Positions 23,901 through 36,700 of a stretch of DNA of 64,000 bases are shown piece after piece. This stretch comes from Apostichopus japonicus (lineage: Eukaryota > Echinodermata > Holothuroidea > Aspidochirotida > Stichopodidae). The notes under the pieces were generated by a model. That model ran no database searches, had not been told where the DNA came from, and saw only the letters and a program-made list of their open reading frames with translations. Location of the stretch: NCBI RefSeq assembly GCF_037975245.1, contig NC_092568.1, forward strand, positions 6,360,501-6,424,500, in the 5' to 3' direction. Positions within the stretch are counted from its first letter, which is position 1. Every line of letters starts with the position of its first letter. Made by a program: the position numbers and the translations under genes.

Positions 23901-25450
23901 AGTAGTGAAAAGCTGAAAAGGGCGCCAGCAGTCCATTTGAGTCCGTCAGGGGGGGGGGGGGCATCCGCCCTGACTGTATATATGGACGCTCCGCCACTAA
24001 GTAAGGGGATGTTGGAGAACTGGCTGAAATGAGGCAAGTCATTGGCCTAAGACGAAGTTGTGTTACGCTTACCGGTACTCACACTAACTTCTTCCACTTT
24101 TCACGGGGTGTGAAGACGCGGTTGGGGTGACAATGTGGTCTATAGCCAGGGGACGGGCCGAGGGTCCCCCAGCAACTACTAAAATTATTACACCTATATA
24201 GTATACGTGTGCATCGGACAGATCGACAAGTATGCATTGAAAAATGGGCAGATGCACGTTTTCGGAACCTTGGTAAATATTGGGGGGCTTATCATGCATT
24301 TGCCCCTCAACTTTTTCATTGGGGGGCTGAGCCCCCCAAGCCCCCCTCCCGGTTCCGCCGCCACTGGGGAGGGGGTGTCCCCCTCCCCTTTGGAAAATTT
24401 TCTATTGCTGAATGCCCTCAGATGCAATTTGGTGCGACAAAAGTGTACAATGGTGATGTTAATTTACTTCTAAAAAAAATGTTTCCCAGGTGTAATTTTC
24501 TAAAATATTTATGAAACAAAGTTGGGATCATCTTTCTCAAGAAATTTTATTTCTCATACGTTATAAATTTCTTACAACCAGCCTGTACCTGCAAAATGGT
24601 GTTAAACTGTAAATCCTCATCCTCATACATTTACATAGCTCCCAACTCTTGAGAAGGCAAATGCTGGTCCATGCCACGAATCGCTGTCCTGGGGGAGGGG
24701 TATAAGGGGAGGGGGTGTCCCCCTCCCCTTTTGATTTTTTTTGGAATCCCGGTGATGCCTACATGTAAAATGGTGGCACTTAGAAAGGCTTTTGTCACCC
24801 AAAATTTTCTGAGAAATATGCAATTTTCTGTGTGTAACATCAATAAATTGAATAGTAGGTGATAATTCATTCTTTCCCGTGGCATGAAAATGTTCGCTGC
24901 TCGCCCCAATGAAAAGAAATATAGGCTAATTTGAGGTTCAAATGATGCTGTAAAGGAGGTTTTATACTCTATTATGCTAAATGCTAAAGAAATGATGGTT
25001 GCTAAGTCAAAATTTGATGCAAATTTTTTATGTATACTTGACAATTACAATGCGGTTTTTTTCGGACGCTTGTGCGGGTCAGCGGGTTTGGGTGTTAGAA
25101 TGCGGGTCTAATTCCCGCGAATTGCGGGTCAGTTGGGAGCTCTGCATTTAATTTTAAACCAGAAAACGAAAAGGTTTAGACTAGTCTACCACTGCTATTC
25201 CTCTCGATTTTTTTAATTTCCAATCATATGATTTAGCGGATGTTCGGAAACACTTTTTGGCTCACCTTTGGGGGGGCCATGGCCCCCCTTGGCCCCCCTT
25301 GGATCCGCCAGTGCTCTGAGCCCCCAATGCCGGTTCAAGACCCTACCTTATTCGGTAATATTATAAACGTAAGTGACCCATTGTTACCTTTCTTGAAATG
25401 AATATGGCACATGGCGGCTCTGCCCCGGGAGCTGCCCCCCCCCCACAACC
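20978..25450. repeat. Cluster of nested G-run/C-run dispersed repeats
   Basis: At least eight fragments share a terminal phrase of the type GGCGTAGCCAGG or GGCGGATCCAGG followed by a G-run, or its reverse complement: about 20978, 22586, 23204, 23600, 23940-24000 (reverse), 24140-24370, 24670-24750 and 25260-25320 (reverse). Some also share CTGTCCTGGGGGAGGGG and TAAGGGGAGGGG. Two fragments carry an almost identical block, CTAAGCGGAGCGCCACCA (23333 and 23673). Similar end sequences occur in dispersed elements of many marine invertebrates; I cannot name the family. Overlapping short ORFs are proline/glycine artefacts of the G-runs. Confidence 0.7.
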
Positions 25451-25723
25451 TCCGAAATAAAATGAAATGAAACCGTGAAAATCTGACTCAAATGCCACTG
25501 ATATGTATATATTCCAATTCAGTTAATCATTAATATTTCCTCCCATTCATGTGCAGTCGTTGCCTAATTTTAACGTTTGTGTAGGATTGTCAGAAGACAA
25601 AATGAGCAGTAAAACAGAAAAACAGAAAAAGCAAAAATAATCAGAAGGATCTAAGTTATTCACAAATTTAATTAAAAGTATACAATACATTTCCTATTAA
25701 TGAAGACATCGGGAAAATAAATT

Positions 25724-25772
25724 TGATTGAACGAGTTACTCTCGCGAACGATTGAACGAGATACTCTCGTGG
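25724..25772 (+). promoter_or_regulatory. Tandem 25-bp motif with TCTCGCGA core, candidate promoter element
   Basis: Two adjacent copies, GATTGAACGAGTTACTCTCG (from 25724) and GATTGAACGAGATACTCTCG (from 25749), the first continuing CGAAC. The embedded CTCTCGCGA resembles the TCTCGCGAGA promoter element of CpG-type animal promoters. It lies about 300 bp upstream of the putative first exon end of the unidentified gene at 26078. Functional assignment is an inference. Confidence 0.35.
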
Positions 25773-26040
25773 TTAAATATGACATAATAACGTTTTTTCT
25801 ACTCTCTGTGCAGCAAGATTCGTGTAAAATCGGTTCTCAGTCAACAACCAACGTGGAAACGACTTGGTCAAGTTTGTACCCTTAGATTACTGCGGTTACC
25901 ATGACGTCACCAAGCCGCTTGTGTTTTTGGTTTGTAGTCTAGTCCCGCTGTATCATTACGGGATTACATTATACAGTAACAAGGATGAATGCGTCAATTT
26001 AACCTTAGGCTTGGTTAGGCGTTAATATAAGCGTACACAA

Positions 26041-26080
26041 ACCTGACACTAAACAACAAGCAGAAACATAAACAACAATG
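26041..26080 (+). other. Candidate first exon of the unidentified gene, ending ATG|GTAAGT
   Basis: The sequence AACAACAATG|GTAAGT at 26071-26086 joins a good Kozak-like start to a consensus 5' splice site directly after the ATG. If used, the exon contributes only the initiator methionine, or it is a 5' UTR exon whose ATG is not the true start. Spliced to the acceptor TTTTCAG at about 27664 the ATG frame closes after 15 codons; spliced to a weak acceptor before AACTGCCTGAG (27723) it stays open into the gene. Confidence 0.35.
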
Positions 26081-26420
26081 GTAAGTGGAGAAATGTTTGT
26101 CTTGTAAATGAGTAGCCTTACGTTAATTAATGTTATGAGAAATAACAGAGAAAGTGTGGTCCGATCATGATACGCATTGTTACTTGTTAGTTAGACTACA
26201 GACATTACTGTAGCCTAGTGTAGGTCTTAAGTTAGACATCTTTCAAAGGATAAGCGCCTGCTGTCCTACCTTCTGTAGGCCTATATATATGCGCTAGTAA
26301 TAGTATTAACATCAGCAAGTAACAAAAACAAAGGAAGTACTTTACATGTTACGTTACTCAGGTGCACATGTTGGTGTCAATAGCCAGTATGCAAGGACAT
26401 TGAGTATGGAGTCTAGTCAA

Positions 26421-27003
26421 GGCTTCATAATTGACGCACCCCCGTAATTGACGCACCTTCAATTATTACTAGCAATGGTACAGCAGGCCACCTAAACTTC
26501 TTGCAGCCAAGCAGAATTACATATTTCATGAGTTTGAATCCATTTCAGCTATTTGCTGACCAAATTGTGGTATTTTTTAAGCTTTTAACACCCTCCCCCA
26601 GTTTTGCACGTTTTTTGGGCATTTGGAAATCTTACATCCTAAAAATAACCAACATTACCTCAATGTGATAACACTACTCTCTGGGACCTGACCTGTCTGA
26701 GCTTAGAGGCTCAGAGCATAGCAAACAGCATCTTAAGTCAATGGATGTATACTAAGGCCTACGCTACAGTTGGCTTATCGACAAATGTTTCAATTTAAGG
26801 GTATAAAAGAACTTGACACGTCAGACATTTTGTGGTCAAATTCTGCTCAATTGTACGGTGCATAAGCACAGAACCTTAAATATATTGAGATTATAACATT
26901 TCTGAGGAACTAAACATATGAAAAACACATACAGTTGAGTGATTTGGATTTTTCCTTGATAGATATCGTTGATCAAATCCTTAAGTGCGTCAATTATGAG
27001 CCC
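26421..27003. mobile_element. 583-bp non-autonomous element with ATAATTGACGCAC inverted ends
   Basis: The left end GGCTTCATAATTGACGCAC (26421-26439) and the right end, read in reverse complement from 27003, GGGCTCATAATTGACGCAC, match over most of their length. A second TAATTGACGCACC follows at 26445. No transposase ORF. The right 130 bp recurs inverted at 42628-42755. The similarity with that copy runs about 8 bp past the right inverted repeat, so the true boundary and target duplication are not settled. Confidence 0.5.
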
Positions 27004-27518
27004 ACCATGCTACCAGCGTGGTAATCCTCATTGAAAGAGGTAGATGGGATTGAGGCTATACAACGAAGAGCAAATAAATTAATAATAGGCCTATTTGGTT
27101 TCATGGATACCTAATATGAAGAACGGTTAAAACTACCAAGCTTAGCAAATAGAACATTGAGAGGAGACATGATTTTTGTATGCAACTGTATAAGAACTGA
27201 TCGGAATGGATTTTCCTACTCCTTGGTCTATAGCCTCTTTACCCCTATACAACACAGTGTGTAGTCCTCTTGTATGGTTTGAAACAGGTATGATGAACAA
27301 GTGTTTTAAACAATTCAAAACATGCACATGCACACTCCAAGAACAACAAAAACATGGCAACTAGTGTCTATAAAGAATATTAGTGCAGGTAGTACATTTA
27401 CAATAAGATGGTAATCAGTTAATGTGTACCACCATTCCAATGTTTCAATATCCTTTCCTTGCCAATAATTGTCACTCCCTACAAAGGACTGGTTATTCAG
27501 GGATTGTCACCAACTAAT

Positions 27519-27590
27519 GGCTGGATAGCTCAAATGGTAAAGCACAACAGTACTTGGTATTGGTTTGAATCCCATTCTAACAAATAATTT
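27519..27590 (+). mobile_element. tRNA-derived SINE head or tRNA pseudogene
   Basis: The segment has a polymerase III A box (TAGCTCAAATGG, 27526-27537) and a B box (GGTTTGAATCC, 27571-27581) with normal tRNA spacing. The acceptor arms GGCTGGA and TTCTAAC pair poorly, so a working tRNA is unlikely. It lies just upstream of the first recognised coding exon of the unidentified gene. Confidence 0.5.
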
Positions 27591-27736
27591 CTTGTTCTTT
27601 TACATGTTTGTTAAAGTTCTGTATGTTTCTTCTCAGTGAAGCTAATTGGTTTATTTGATTTTCAGTTCCAGTTTGGAACTTTTGGTTTTCTGATAGATAT
27701 AGTGGGAGTTTAAATCAGAACTGCCTGAGTAATGTT

Positions 27737-30700
27737 ATGGCCAATCACGTCCTAGCATCAAGCTATGAACAAGTTACTCACAACAGACTACCTCAGAGAT
27801 CACAAAGGTTACCAAGGAATAGGACTGGAGCATTCGTTGAATTGGTAAGAATATTTTAGTTCGCACAGGCTATCTTTGTATCATAAGAATATCACATTGA
27901 ACAAATGATTGCAACAAGTTAGACCAGTAGAAGTATCACATTTGTATGGAATGTTGAGCATTATGGAAGCACCCCACCAATTCTTTGCTCTGCATGTTAA
28001 CCATTCATAATTTATCTCACATAAAAGTGAAAGTTAACTGATTACTTTATTTTTACTTTGACACAGTACAGTACTATAAAAAGATTTAATGTTACTCTAA
28101 GCACTGTTATAAGTGATTCTAAATTAGATTTAAATTTGGTTTAAGAAGTTCATTATCTATGAGCAACATGTATCGTTTGATTTGTTGTTCTTTGCTAACC
28201 ATGATCATTTTATTGTGCTTTTTAAACTTCAGCATCATGGTCCTCAAAAAGTTCCTCACCGTTCAATACCTCCATTAGCGAGACCAAGGGGAGTCCCAGC
28301 AACAAGTAGTAGCAGCAGTTATTCAAAGTCAACTGGACAAGTGAGTTTTGAGGTTGGCTTTGCCATTGGTGCAGTAATGAGGTTGGCTTTGCCATGGGTG
28401 CAGTGAGTGACAAGTTTGGCTTTAGCATGGGTGCGGTAATGAGAGAAGCTTTGCCATGGGTGCAGTAATGAGGTTAGATTTGCCATGGGTGCAGTAATGA
28501 GGTTGGTTTTGCAATGGGTGCAGCATTGAGGTTGGCTTTGCCAAGGGTGCAGTGAGTGAAGAGGTTGGCATTGGTGCATTTATGAGGCTGGTTTTGTCAT
28601 GGGTGCAGCATTGAGGCTGGTTTTGCCATGGGTGCAGTAATGATGTGTCGTCTTTTATGTATCAATGAACTATGTATTGCTGCTGTGTTCTGCTAGCTCC
28701 CACACCAGGTGTAAGCTAGATGGTTTCTCTATTTTACTCCTAAGAAGCATTCTGCACATCTTCTCATCTAAGTAAACCCTTCAAATTGATAACATCAAGG
28801 ACAAGATAATTATTGAGAAGTAGTTAACTAATGGAAGAGCTATTTATACATCCACCCAGCTTCACCTATATAATTGTAGATATTGTATTTGAAAAGCTGC
28901 AATTAATTTCATTTTTACATGTTTTGTTGTTAAGAAGAATGTTGTATTTTGGTTTGTTACTTTCAAGTGATTACTGTTGCATTTGTTTTGTTCTTTAATA
29001 TCTGCAGAAATCTAATGATGACAAACTTCTCATTCTCTCCTCCTCTACTCTGGTCTCTCTTTACTGTAAACTTGCTCCTCTTCCTCCTGTCTGCCTCCCT
29101 CTTTCTCCCGCTCTTTCTCTTCGTGTTTCTAATGTCTATCCTAAACAGAAGCAAGTTGTTCAGAACATCCGAGCCAGACAAGAGTGGAAAGGAGGCTTCT
29201 ATCCTCAGCCTGTAAAGGTAAGTCAGTTAACACGTTCTGAAGTATGCAGAAGTTATGCTTTGTGGAAGACCTTACCATTGTGCTGGCACTTTTGTACATT
29301 TTTAAAATGTAAATCGTGTATATTACAACATGCCTGTCGGTGTCCTTAATTAATTGTTTGCCTTTCCTTTGATTTAAGTAAGTAGTGTCAATTTTCTTAT
29401 GTTTGGGTGTTTATATTGATTTTTGAAGACCAAACCCTGATACCTTGAGGGGATTCTCTCATTGTCTCTTATCTATTTGCTTCATAACTTACCATCTGCA
29501 GTAACTTGTTACTTCTTATTAACACGTTAGATCATAATTTCTTCCTGCAATCAAAATCTGGTTGATTTCTATATTGAAATCATTTGCTCCTACACAGAAA
29601 AGCCGAAGTAAACAACTCCATGAGAAAATAGATCACAGACCATCTCCACATTTATTGCACGGACTTCCTGATTACAGAGATTTAACAAGGTATGTAATTA
29701 CTAGCATTGTTGTCTGCATAAACCTGTGTAGGTTTACTTCACACTGTAGTATTTTGAGTTTTGTAGTGCAAATTTGTTCCCTAGATTCCAGCCTGATTAA
29801 AGATTTTTACTTTGTTGTAGACGATCAGCAAGAAATTTTGTTGCAGCTTCGAATAATGGAGTTACTCATCTGGAGGATCTAAGGTCGGAATCAATGAATT
29901 CATTCAGTGTACAGTCTACAACAGAGACTGTGTATGATGATATGAGTAGTATAGCTGGACTGGAAGAAGTCTACAAGAAAATTTTAAAGGTAAGTAAGTA
30001 AATAGAGGAACTCAAAAATCTCTAAAGAGTGGATGCAACCCATGCCAAGGGGTATATTTGATACGGGCATGAGATTTCTACAGCCACTATACAACCCATG
30101 CCAAGGGGTTTATTTTATAAGGGAATAAGATTTGTACAGCCAATATACAATCCATGCCAAGGGGTTTATTTTAAAAGGGCATGAGGTGTTTACAGCCAAT
30201 ATACAACATTATATGCTTTTCTTGCTCCACTCTACTATTATACTGTCCCATCCACCAACCATCACAAGAAATGTCTCACATCGGGGTCACTACAGCCCAC
30301 CTCCATGTTTCTCCGAATCTACCATTCTTAAAGTAGTATAACACTTTGTTACATATTGCTTTAATGCATACAGACAGTGACATGATGCAACAGTTCATAT
30401 CATGGATTACTCATGTTTGATTTACAGGAAGAAGCTTTGACTCAGCTATCAAACAAAGACAGAAGAGGCAGACGAAAGTCAGAGAATAAACAATCTCCTT
30501 TATTGATAAGGTTAGCATCTACTTAATGTCTATGGTATAAGCATAGCATACTGTACTTGTTATAAGGTGACCATTTAAGTAATATGCAAGATATAAGCAT
30601 ATTAGGACTTAATACTTAACTGTTGATAAGGTTAGCATCTAGTTAATGTCTATGGTATAAGCATAACATACTGTACATGTTATAAGGTGACCATTTAAGT

Positions 30701-33700
30701 AATATGCAAGATATAAGCATATTAGGACTTAATACTTTACTGTTGATAAGGTTAGCATCTAGTTAATGTCTATGGTGTAAGCATAGCATACTGTACATGT
30801 TATATGGTGACCATTTAAGTAATATGCAAGATATAAGCATATTAGGACTTAATAGTTAACTGTTGATAAGGTTAGCATCTAGTTAATGTCTATGGTATAA
30901 GCATAACATACTGTACATGTTATAAGGTGACCATTTAAGTAATATGCAAGATATAAGCATATTAGGACTTAATACTTAACTGTTGATAAGGTTAGCATCT
31001 AGTTAATGTCTATGGTATAAGCATCGCATACTGTACATGTTATAAGGTGACCATTTAAGTAATATGCAAGATATAAGCATATTTAGGACTTAATACTTAA
31101 CTGTTGATAAGGTAAGCATCTAGTTAATGTCTATGGTATAAGCAAAGCATACTGTACATGTTATAAGGTGACCATTTAAGTAATATGCAAGATATAAGCA
31201 TATTAGGACTTAATACTTTACTGTTGATAAGGTTAGCATCTACTTAATGTCTATGGTATAAGCAAAGCATACTGTACATGTTATAAGGTGACCATTTAAG
31301 TAATATGCAAGATATAAGCATATTAGGACTTAATACTTTACTGTTGATAAGGTTAGCATCTAGTTAATGTCTATGGTATAAGCATAGCATACTGTACATG
31401 TTATATGGTGAACATCTAAGTAATATGCAAGATATAAGCATATTAGGACTTAATACTTAACTGTTGATAAGGTTAGCATCTAGTTAATGTCTATGGTATA
31501 AGCATAGCATACTGTACATGTTATAAGGTGACCATTTAAGTAATATGCAAGATATAAGCATATTAGGACTTAATACTTTACTGTTGATAAGGTTAGCATC
31601 TAGTTAATGTCTATGGTATAAGCATAGCATACTGTACATGTTATATGGTGAACATCTAAGTAATATGAAAAGTATAAGCTAAGCATATTAGGACTTAATA
31701 CCTTACTGTTGATAAGGTTAGCATCTAGTTAATGTCTATGGTATAAGCATAGCATACTGTACAGGTTATAAGATGAACATCTAAGTAATATGAAAAGTAT
31801 CTCGGCATATTTGGACTCAATACCTTACTGTTGATAAGGTTAGCATCTAGTTAATGTGTATGGTGTAAGAAAATCATGCAGTACAGGTTATAAGATGGAC
31901 ATCTAAGTCATATGCAAAGTAGAAGCTAAGCATATTAGGACTTCATACTTTACTGTTGATAAGGTTAGCAGATCTAGTTAATGTGTATGGTGTAAGAAAA
32001 TCATGCATTAGTACCTTACTTTTAATATGCTGATCACTTAGGTAATACTTGTATCAGACCTTACTATTGGTAAGATGAATACAGTGTATATGCACGGTAT
32101 AAGCATATCATCTACTAAATATGCATGGTATAAACATATCATGTTTGTAATGGGAATATCTACTAAATATGCATGGTAAGCATATCGTACTTTACTATTG
32201 ATAAGGAGGGTATGAAGTTAACATGCATTGCATAAGTACAAAAGTGAAGAAATTTTTTGTGCATTGTTGGTAGGATGATCATCTAATCTATATGCACAAA
32301 GAGGGTTTATATACTTGCATGTGCTATTGTAGTAGTGTATGTTACAAATCAACAAGCATATTGATGAGACAGCAAGACATAAAACAGGCACAGATTTTAA
32401 ACACTGATTGAATTTAATGTTAGAAGATGCTTCCATTTCATAGAGTGGTTGATAGTCCTGTTTGGTTACGATGACGAAAGCCCAGTAATCTTTGCTATCG
32501 TGCTGGCGTGTGTGCATGTAGGTGTGTGTGCGTTTGTTTTGCTATCTGACCGAGGACTTGAACAAAAGAATTTCAGGTCCTCGGTTGTGATTTCTAAAGA
32601 ATCACCACGTCCTCGGAAGAATTCTATTGTATGGGGTTTTGTTAAAGTTAGGGTACGTGGATTTGAACAATGGAAAATACAATGGGGTCCTCGGTCTGAA
32701 TGAAACACAAACATGTGTGTGTGTGTGTTTGTGATGGCCAGCTTGTAAACAACCACAAGTTTAATCAATGTCATACTTGGTAGATGCCCCATGATTGAAG
32801 TTGGTGGCGGTCAAAGGAGGTCGACAGGTGCCACAGTTTGAAAACCTTTTAAACTCTAAAATTAAAGCTACAATAAATTTGTCAATTCTCCAATGGTATC
32901 ATTTTCTTTTCGTGAACATAGTTTGGTCAAATTCAGTTCAGTTAAGTCTTGTGAAGGGGCTCTATAAGTCTTTAACTGAACATGCATACAATCATCCAGG
33001 AAAATTCAAGGAAATTGATATGTAGTATATATTTCTTAAAGCGCACTCAAGTGGCTATTATCCAGTTTCACCCTCTGATCTTCAAGGGGTCAACAGGTTA
33101 TCACAAATGGTCTTCAATTGGTAATTTGTTGTGTGATTTATACCAGAACATTCTCTGGTAGGCTCTCAATCTATGATAGCAAATCTCGAAAGGATTGGTA
33201 TTAGGAATTGGAGTCAAAATTCTATACTCTAAAATCCTTACCAGTGAACAAAATGGTTGATGCTTTGTCAACATGATAACTGATTCCTGACACCTTTCTT
33301 TATATGTTGCAGCATAAGCCAATAGATTATCCTCTTCATTTTGGTGTGCACATTTTCATGTATATTATTATGTATGGCTTACCACACTATGAATATGTTT
33401 AGGCATCGTAACCACTAACCGCTTTCATTTTCTTGTTTTTATTGTTTTTCTGCGGTTGTTAGGAGTTTTCGCAATCCTCAGAACCCTCATCCAGTGGTGC
33501 AGTACTCAGACATCCGAGATTCAAACAGTCCCAACAAGAATCATTACGTCTCTCGTCCTCCAGTGCCAGCTCCTTTTTTCTACAATAGTCGAACACTTCC
33601 AAAAGCTGCAGACCATGGCGGAAGTAGAGTTCATTTATCTCGATTATCAGGTCAGTAGAGCATGTTTGCTGATATCATCTTGATAGTAGGTTTCAGTTTA

Positions 33701-36700
33701 TTCTTCAATTAAGGCTCTAATCAATATACATTACCAGTCTTTAAACATGGAGTCTAAAATACTGTTCATGTTTTATGAATAAAGTCATGAGAATTAGTGA
33801 TAAACCAGACTCATTCATGTCTGCAAGGGACCATACGTAAGAGACCACATAACTGATGTGTCTGTCTTCTCTTATACCTTTCCCTTTAACCTGATACTTT
33901 ATCTTTGGAAACACTTTGTTATCTTGAAGTTCAATGAGTAACATTGAAAGGTTATATGTGAATGGTTATGGAGTTTACATAGTCAAATCCATAGTAGTTT
34001 ACTATGCAATGTAAAATGGGATATTATCAACCACAGTAATCCAATCTTTCAGGTACAAGGAGCTCAGATCACATATTGGCTGCACCAGGAGTTGGCATCC
34101 TCACAAAGTCTGCTCTAGGGTTTACAAGACAGCATAGCCCCCCTCCTGGCATAGAGGGTCAGCCACCTCCTGCCCTTACATCAAGAGGCAAGTTAACAGA
34201 TTCAGATGAACGGCTTGGCATGATGGTAAGATGATTTGATTTCTTTGGCTACAACAAGAGTAAGGGCATGTAATATCTCCGTCCTTACTTAGAGGGTTTC
34301 TATTTGATTATAGGTCTGTTAGTAACTTTCATGTTCGTTGTTGTTTTTGCTTGTAGGGAAGATTTCGAGTACCAAGTACTACACCTGCTACATCCACTCC
34401 AGATATACAGAAAGCTCTTGAAGATGCAGGAGCCAATGATGACCCTGGTGAGATGAATATTCAAAGTATTGTTGTATTTATTAATTACAATATTGCTATA
34501 TGCAATGTTGGTGTACTTGCAATGTTCACACAACTCCATGTAATTAGTGTAAGGATACCACATGATAGTAATTTAGTAGGGTGTAAATATACCTCCATTT
34601 ATGTATGAGTGTAAGCATACCACGTGGTAATACTATATATAGAGGTGTGAGTAGTATACCATGCAATTTGAGTATACCTCCTTGTTATGTATGAGTGTAA
34701 GAATACCACATGGTAATAATATATGTAGAGGTGTGAGTAGTATACCATGCAGTGAGTATACCTTCCTGTTATGTATGAGTGTAAGAATACCACATGGTAA
34801 TAATATATGTAGAGGTGTGAGTAGTATACCATGTAGTGAGTATACCTTCCTGTTATGTATGAGTGTAAGCATACCACATGGTAATAATATATGTAGAGGT
34901 GTGAGTAGTATACCATGCAGTATGAGTATACCTTCCTGTTATGTATGAGTGTAAGCATACCACATAGTAATTATATATGTAGAGGTGTGATTAGTACACC
35001 ATGATTTACCACATGTTGATAAACCCCCTCTGTAATGTAGGGGTGTTTATCTCCATGTACTACATGATTCTGATAGAGTTTCTCTTATTTCTGTACAGTC
35101 ATACTACCTGAGTATACAGATGATGAACACACAGACAATAACTCAGTTGTTCAATCAACTGAGTGCATTGATGATGCTCAAAGCTCTCCATGTGTACCAT
35201 CTGGGATTATGCTTTCTCTGGAGACTGATGAAGGAGTCAGTAAAGTTATTGATCTTGAGGAGGAAGAGGAGAGAAATAAACGAGATGGTGAAAAGAAATG
35301 ACCTTTGTTATTATAACTTATTAAAACAAACATCTCAATGTATGTTTGTTCTTATTCTTTTGTTTTTGTGTCTGTTTCCTGTTTAGTGAGAATTCATTGG
35401 AGATATTTCATTCTTTGTAGAATATCTTGATAAAACAAAGTATATTATTCTGAATTACATAAGTTATCTTAGTAACGAATATGACACCGACCTTGATAAC
35501 TATGTTAATGCTTTTGAAGAAACACTTCAAAAAGTTATGGATGTTCATGCACCTAAGAAAACATTTGTTAAGAAGCTAAACTCGACATCACCTTGGTTCA
35601 ATGATGACATTCGTGCTGCCCGTAAAGTACGCCGCCAGTTGGAACGTAAATAGAGAGACAATGGCAAACTTGAAATACACAGACAGGAATACTGCAAACA
35701 ACATGACATTGTTGCTGCTCTTATCAAGCAAGCTAAAATTCAGTATTACTCCAATGAAGTTACAAATTGCTATGGTGACCAAAAGAGGCTATTTGGATTT
35801 ATTGATAAACTTTTACACAAATCGAATGAACCTGTACTCCCGTCAGCTGTCTCTGATCAATCCTTGGCCGGCCGTTTCTCACAGTTTTTTGTGGAAAAAA
35901 TTGAGAAGATCAGGAATGCATTTACCCCTGTTTCAGACCATCAGGAACATTGTATAGTTACCTCAACTAAATTGCTCTCTGTTTTCCACCCTGCCACTGA
36001 ACATGAGGTCAAGAAGATTATCATGAAATCAGCTCCGAAATCTTGTCAACTTGATCCTGTCCCAACATCTGTTATTAAGCAGTGTATCGATGTATTTGTC
36101 CCTTATATCACTAACATTGTCAACACGTCCCTCTCTTCAGGTTGTTTCCCAGAAAGTCAGAAGATTGCATACGTTCGTCCACTCTTGAAAAAGGCTGGTT
36201 TGGACAGGGAGATCTTGAAAAATTATCGCCCTGTCTCTAACCTGAAATTCCTTGGAAAAACTATTGAACGTGTTGTTTCATCTAGGATAAATGATCACAT
36301 TTCTGACAACAATTTATCTGATGTTTTCCAGTCTGCGTACAAACAAAACCATGGTACTGAGACTGCTCTTATTAGGGTCAACAACGATATATTGACTGCA
36401 TTAGACAATGGAATGATCACTGCCCTTGTTCTTCTCGACTTGAGTGCTGCTTTTGATACTGTCGATCATGACTTGTTAATATCTAGACTCCGGAATCATC
36501 TTGGCCTACGAGATACAGCACTCAACTGGTGTAAGTCTTATCTATCACAGAGGCCACAACATATCTGCATCGGTAATGCCATCTCCGATGCTGTTGTTCT
36601 CGACTACTCTGTTCCACAAGGCTCGGTTTTGGGTCCTCAACTCTTCACTATCTATACTTATCCAGTTCGAGATATTATCCTCAAGTATAATCTCAAGTAT

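Noticed and set aside
22485-25044. Several 70-140-codon ORFs with proline or glycine runs
   Set aside because: They are produced by G-runs and C-runs of dispersed repeats and overlap one another on both strands.
34599-34958. 119-codon minus-strand ORF and 95-codon plus-strand ORF
   Set aside because: Both are frames of the 83-bp tandem repeat in an intron of the unidentified gene.
35120-35386. 88-codon plus-strand ORF
   Set aside because: Out of frame with the supported exon 35099-35287, whose phase joins both neighbours.
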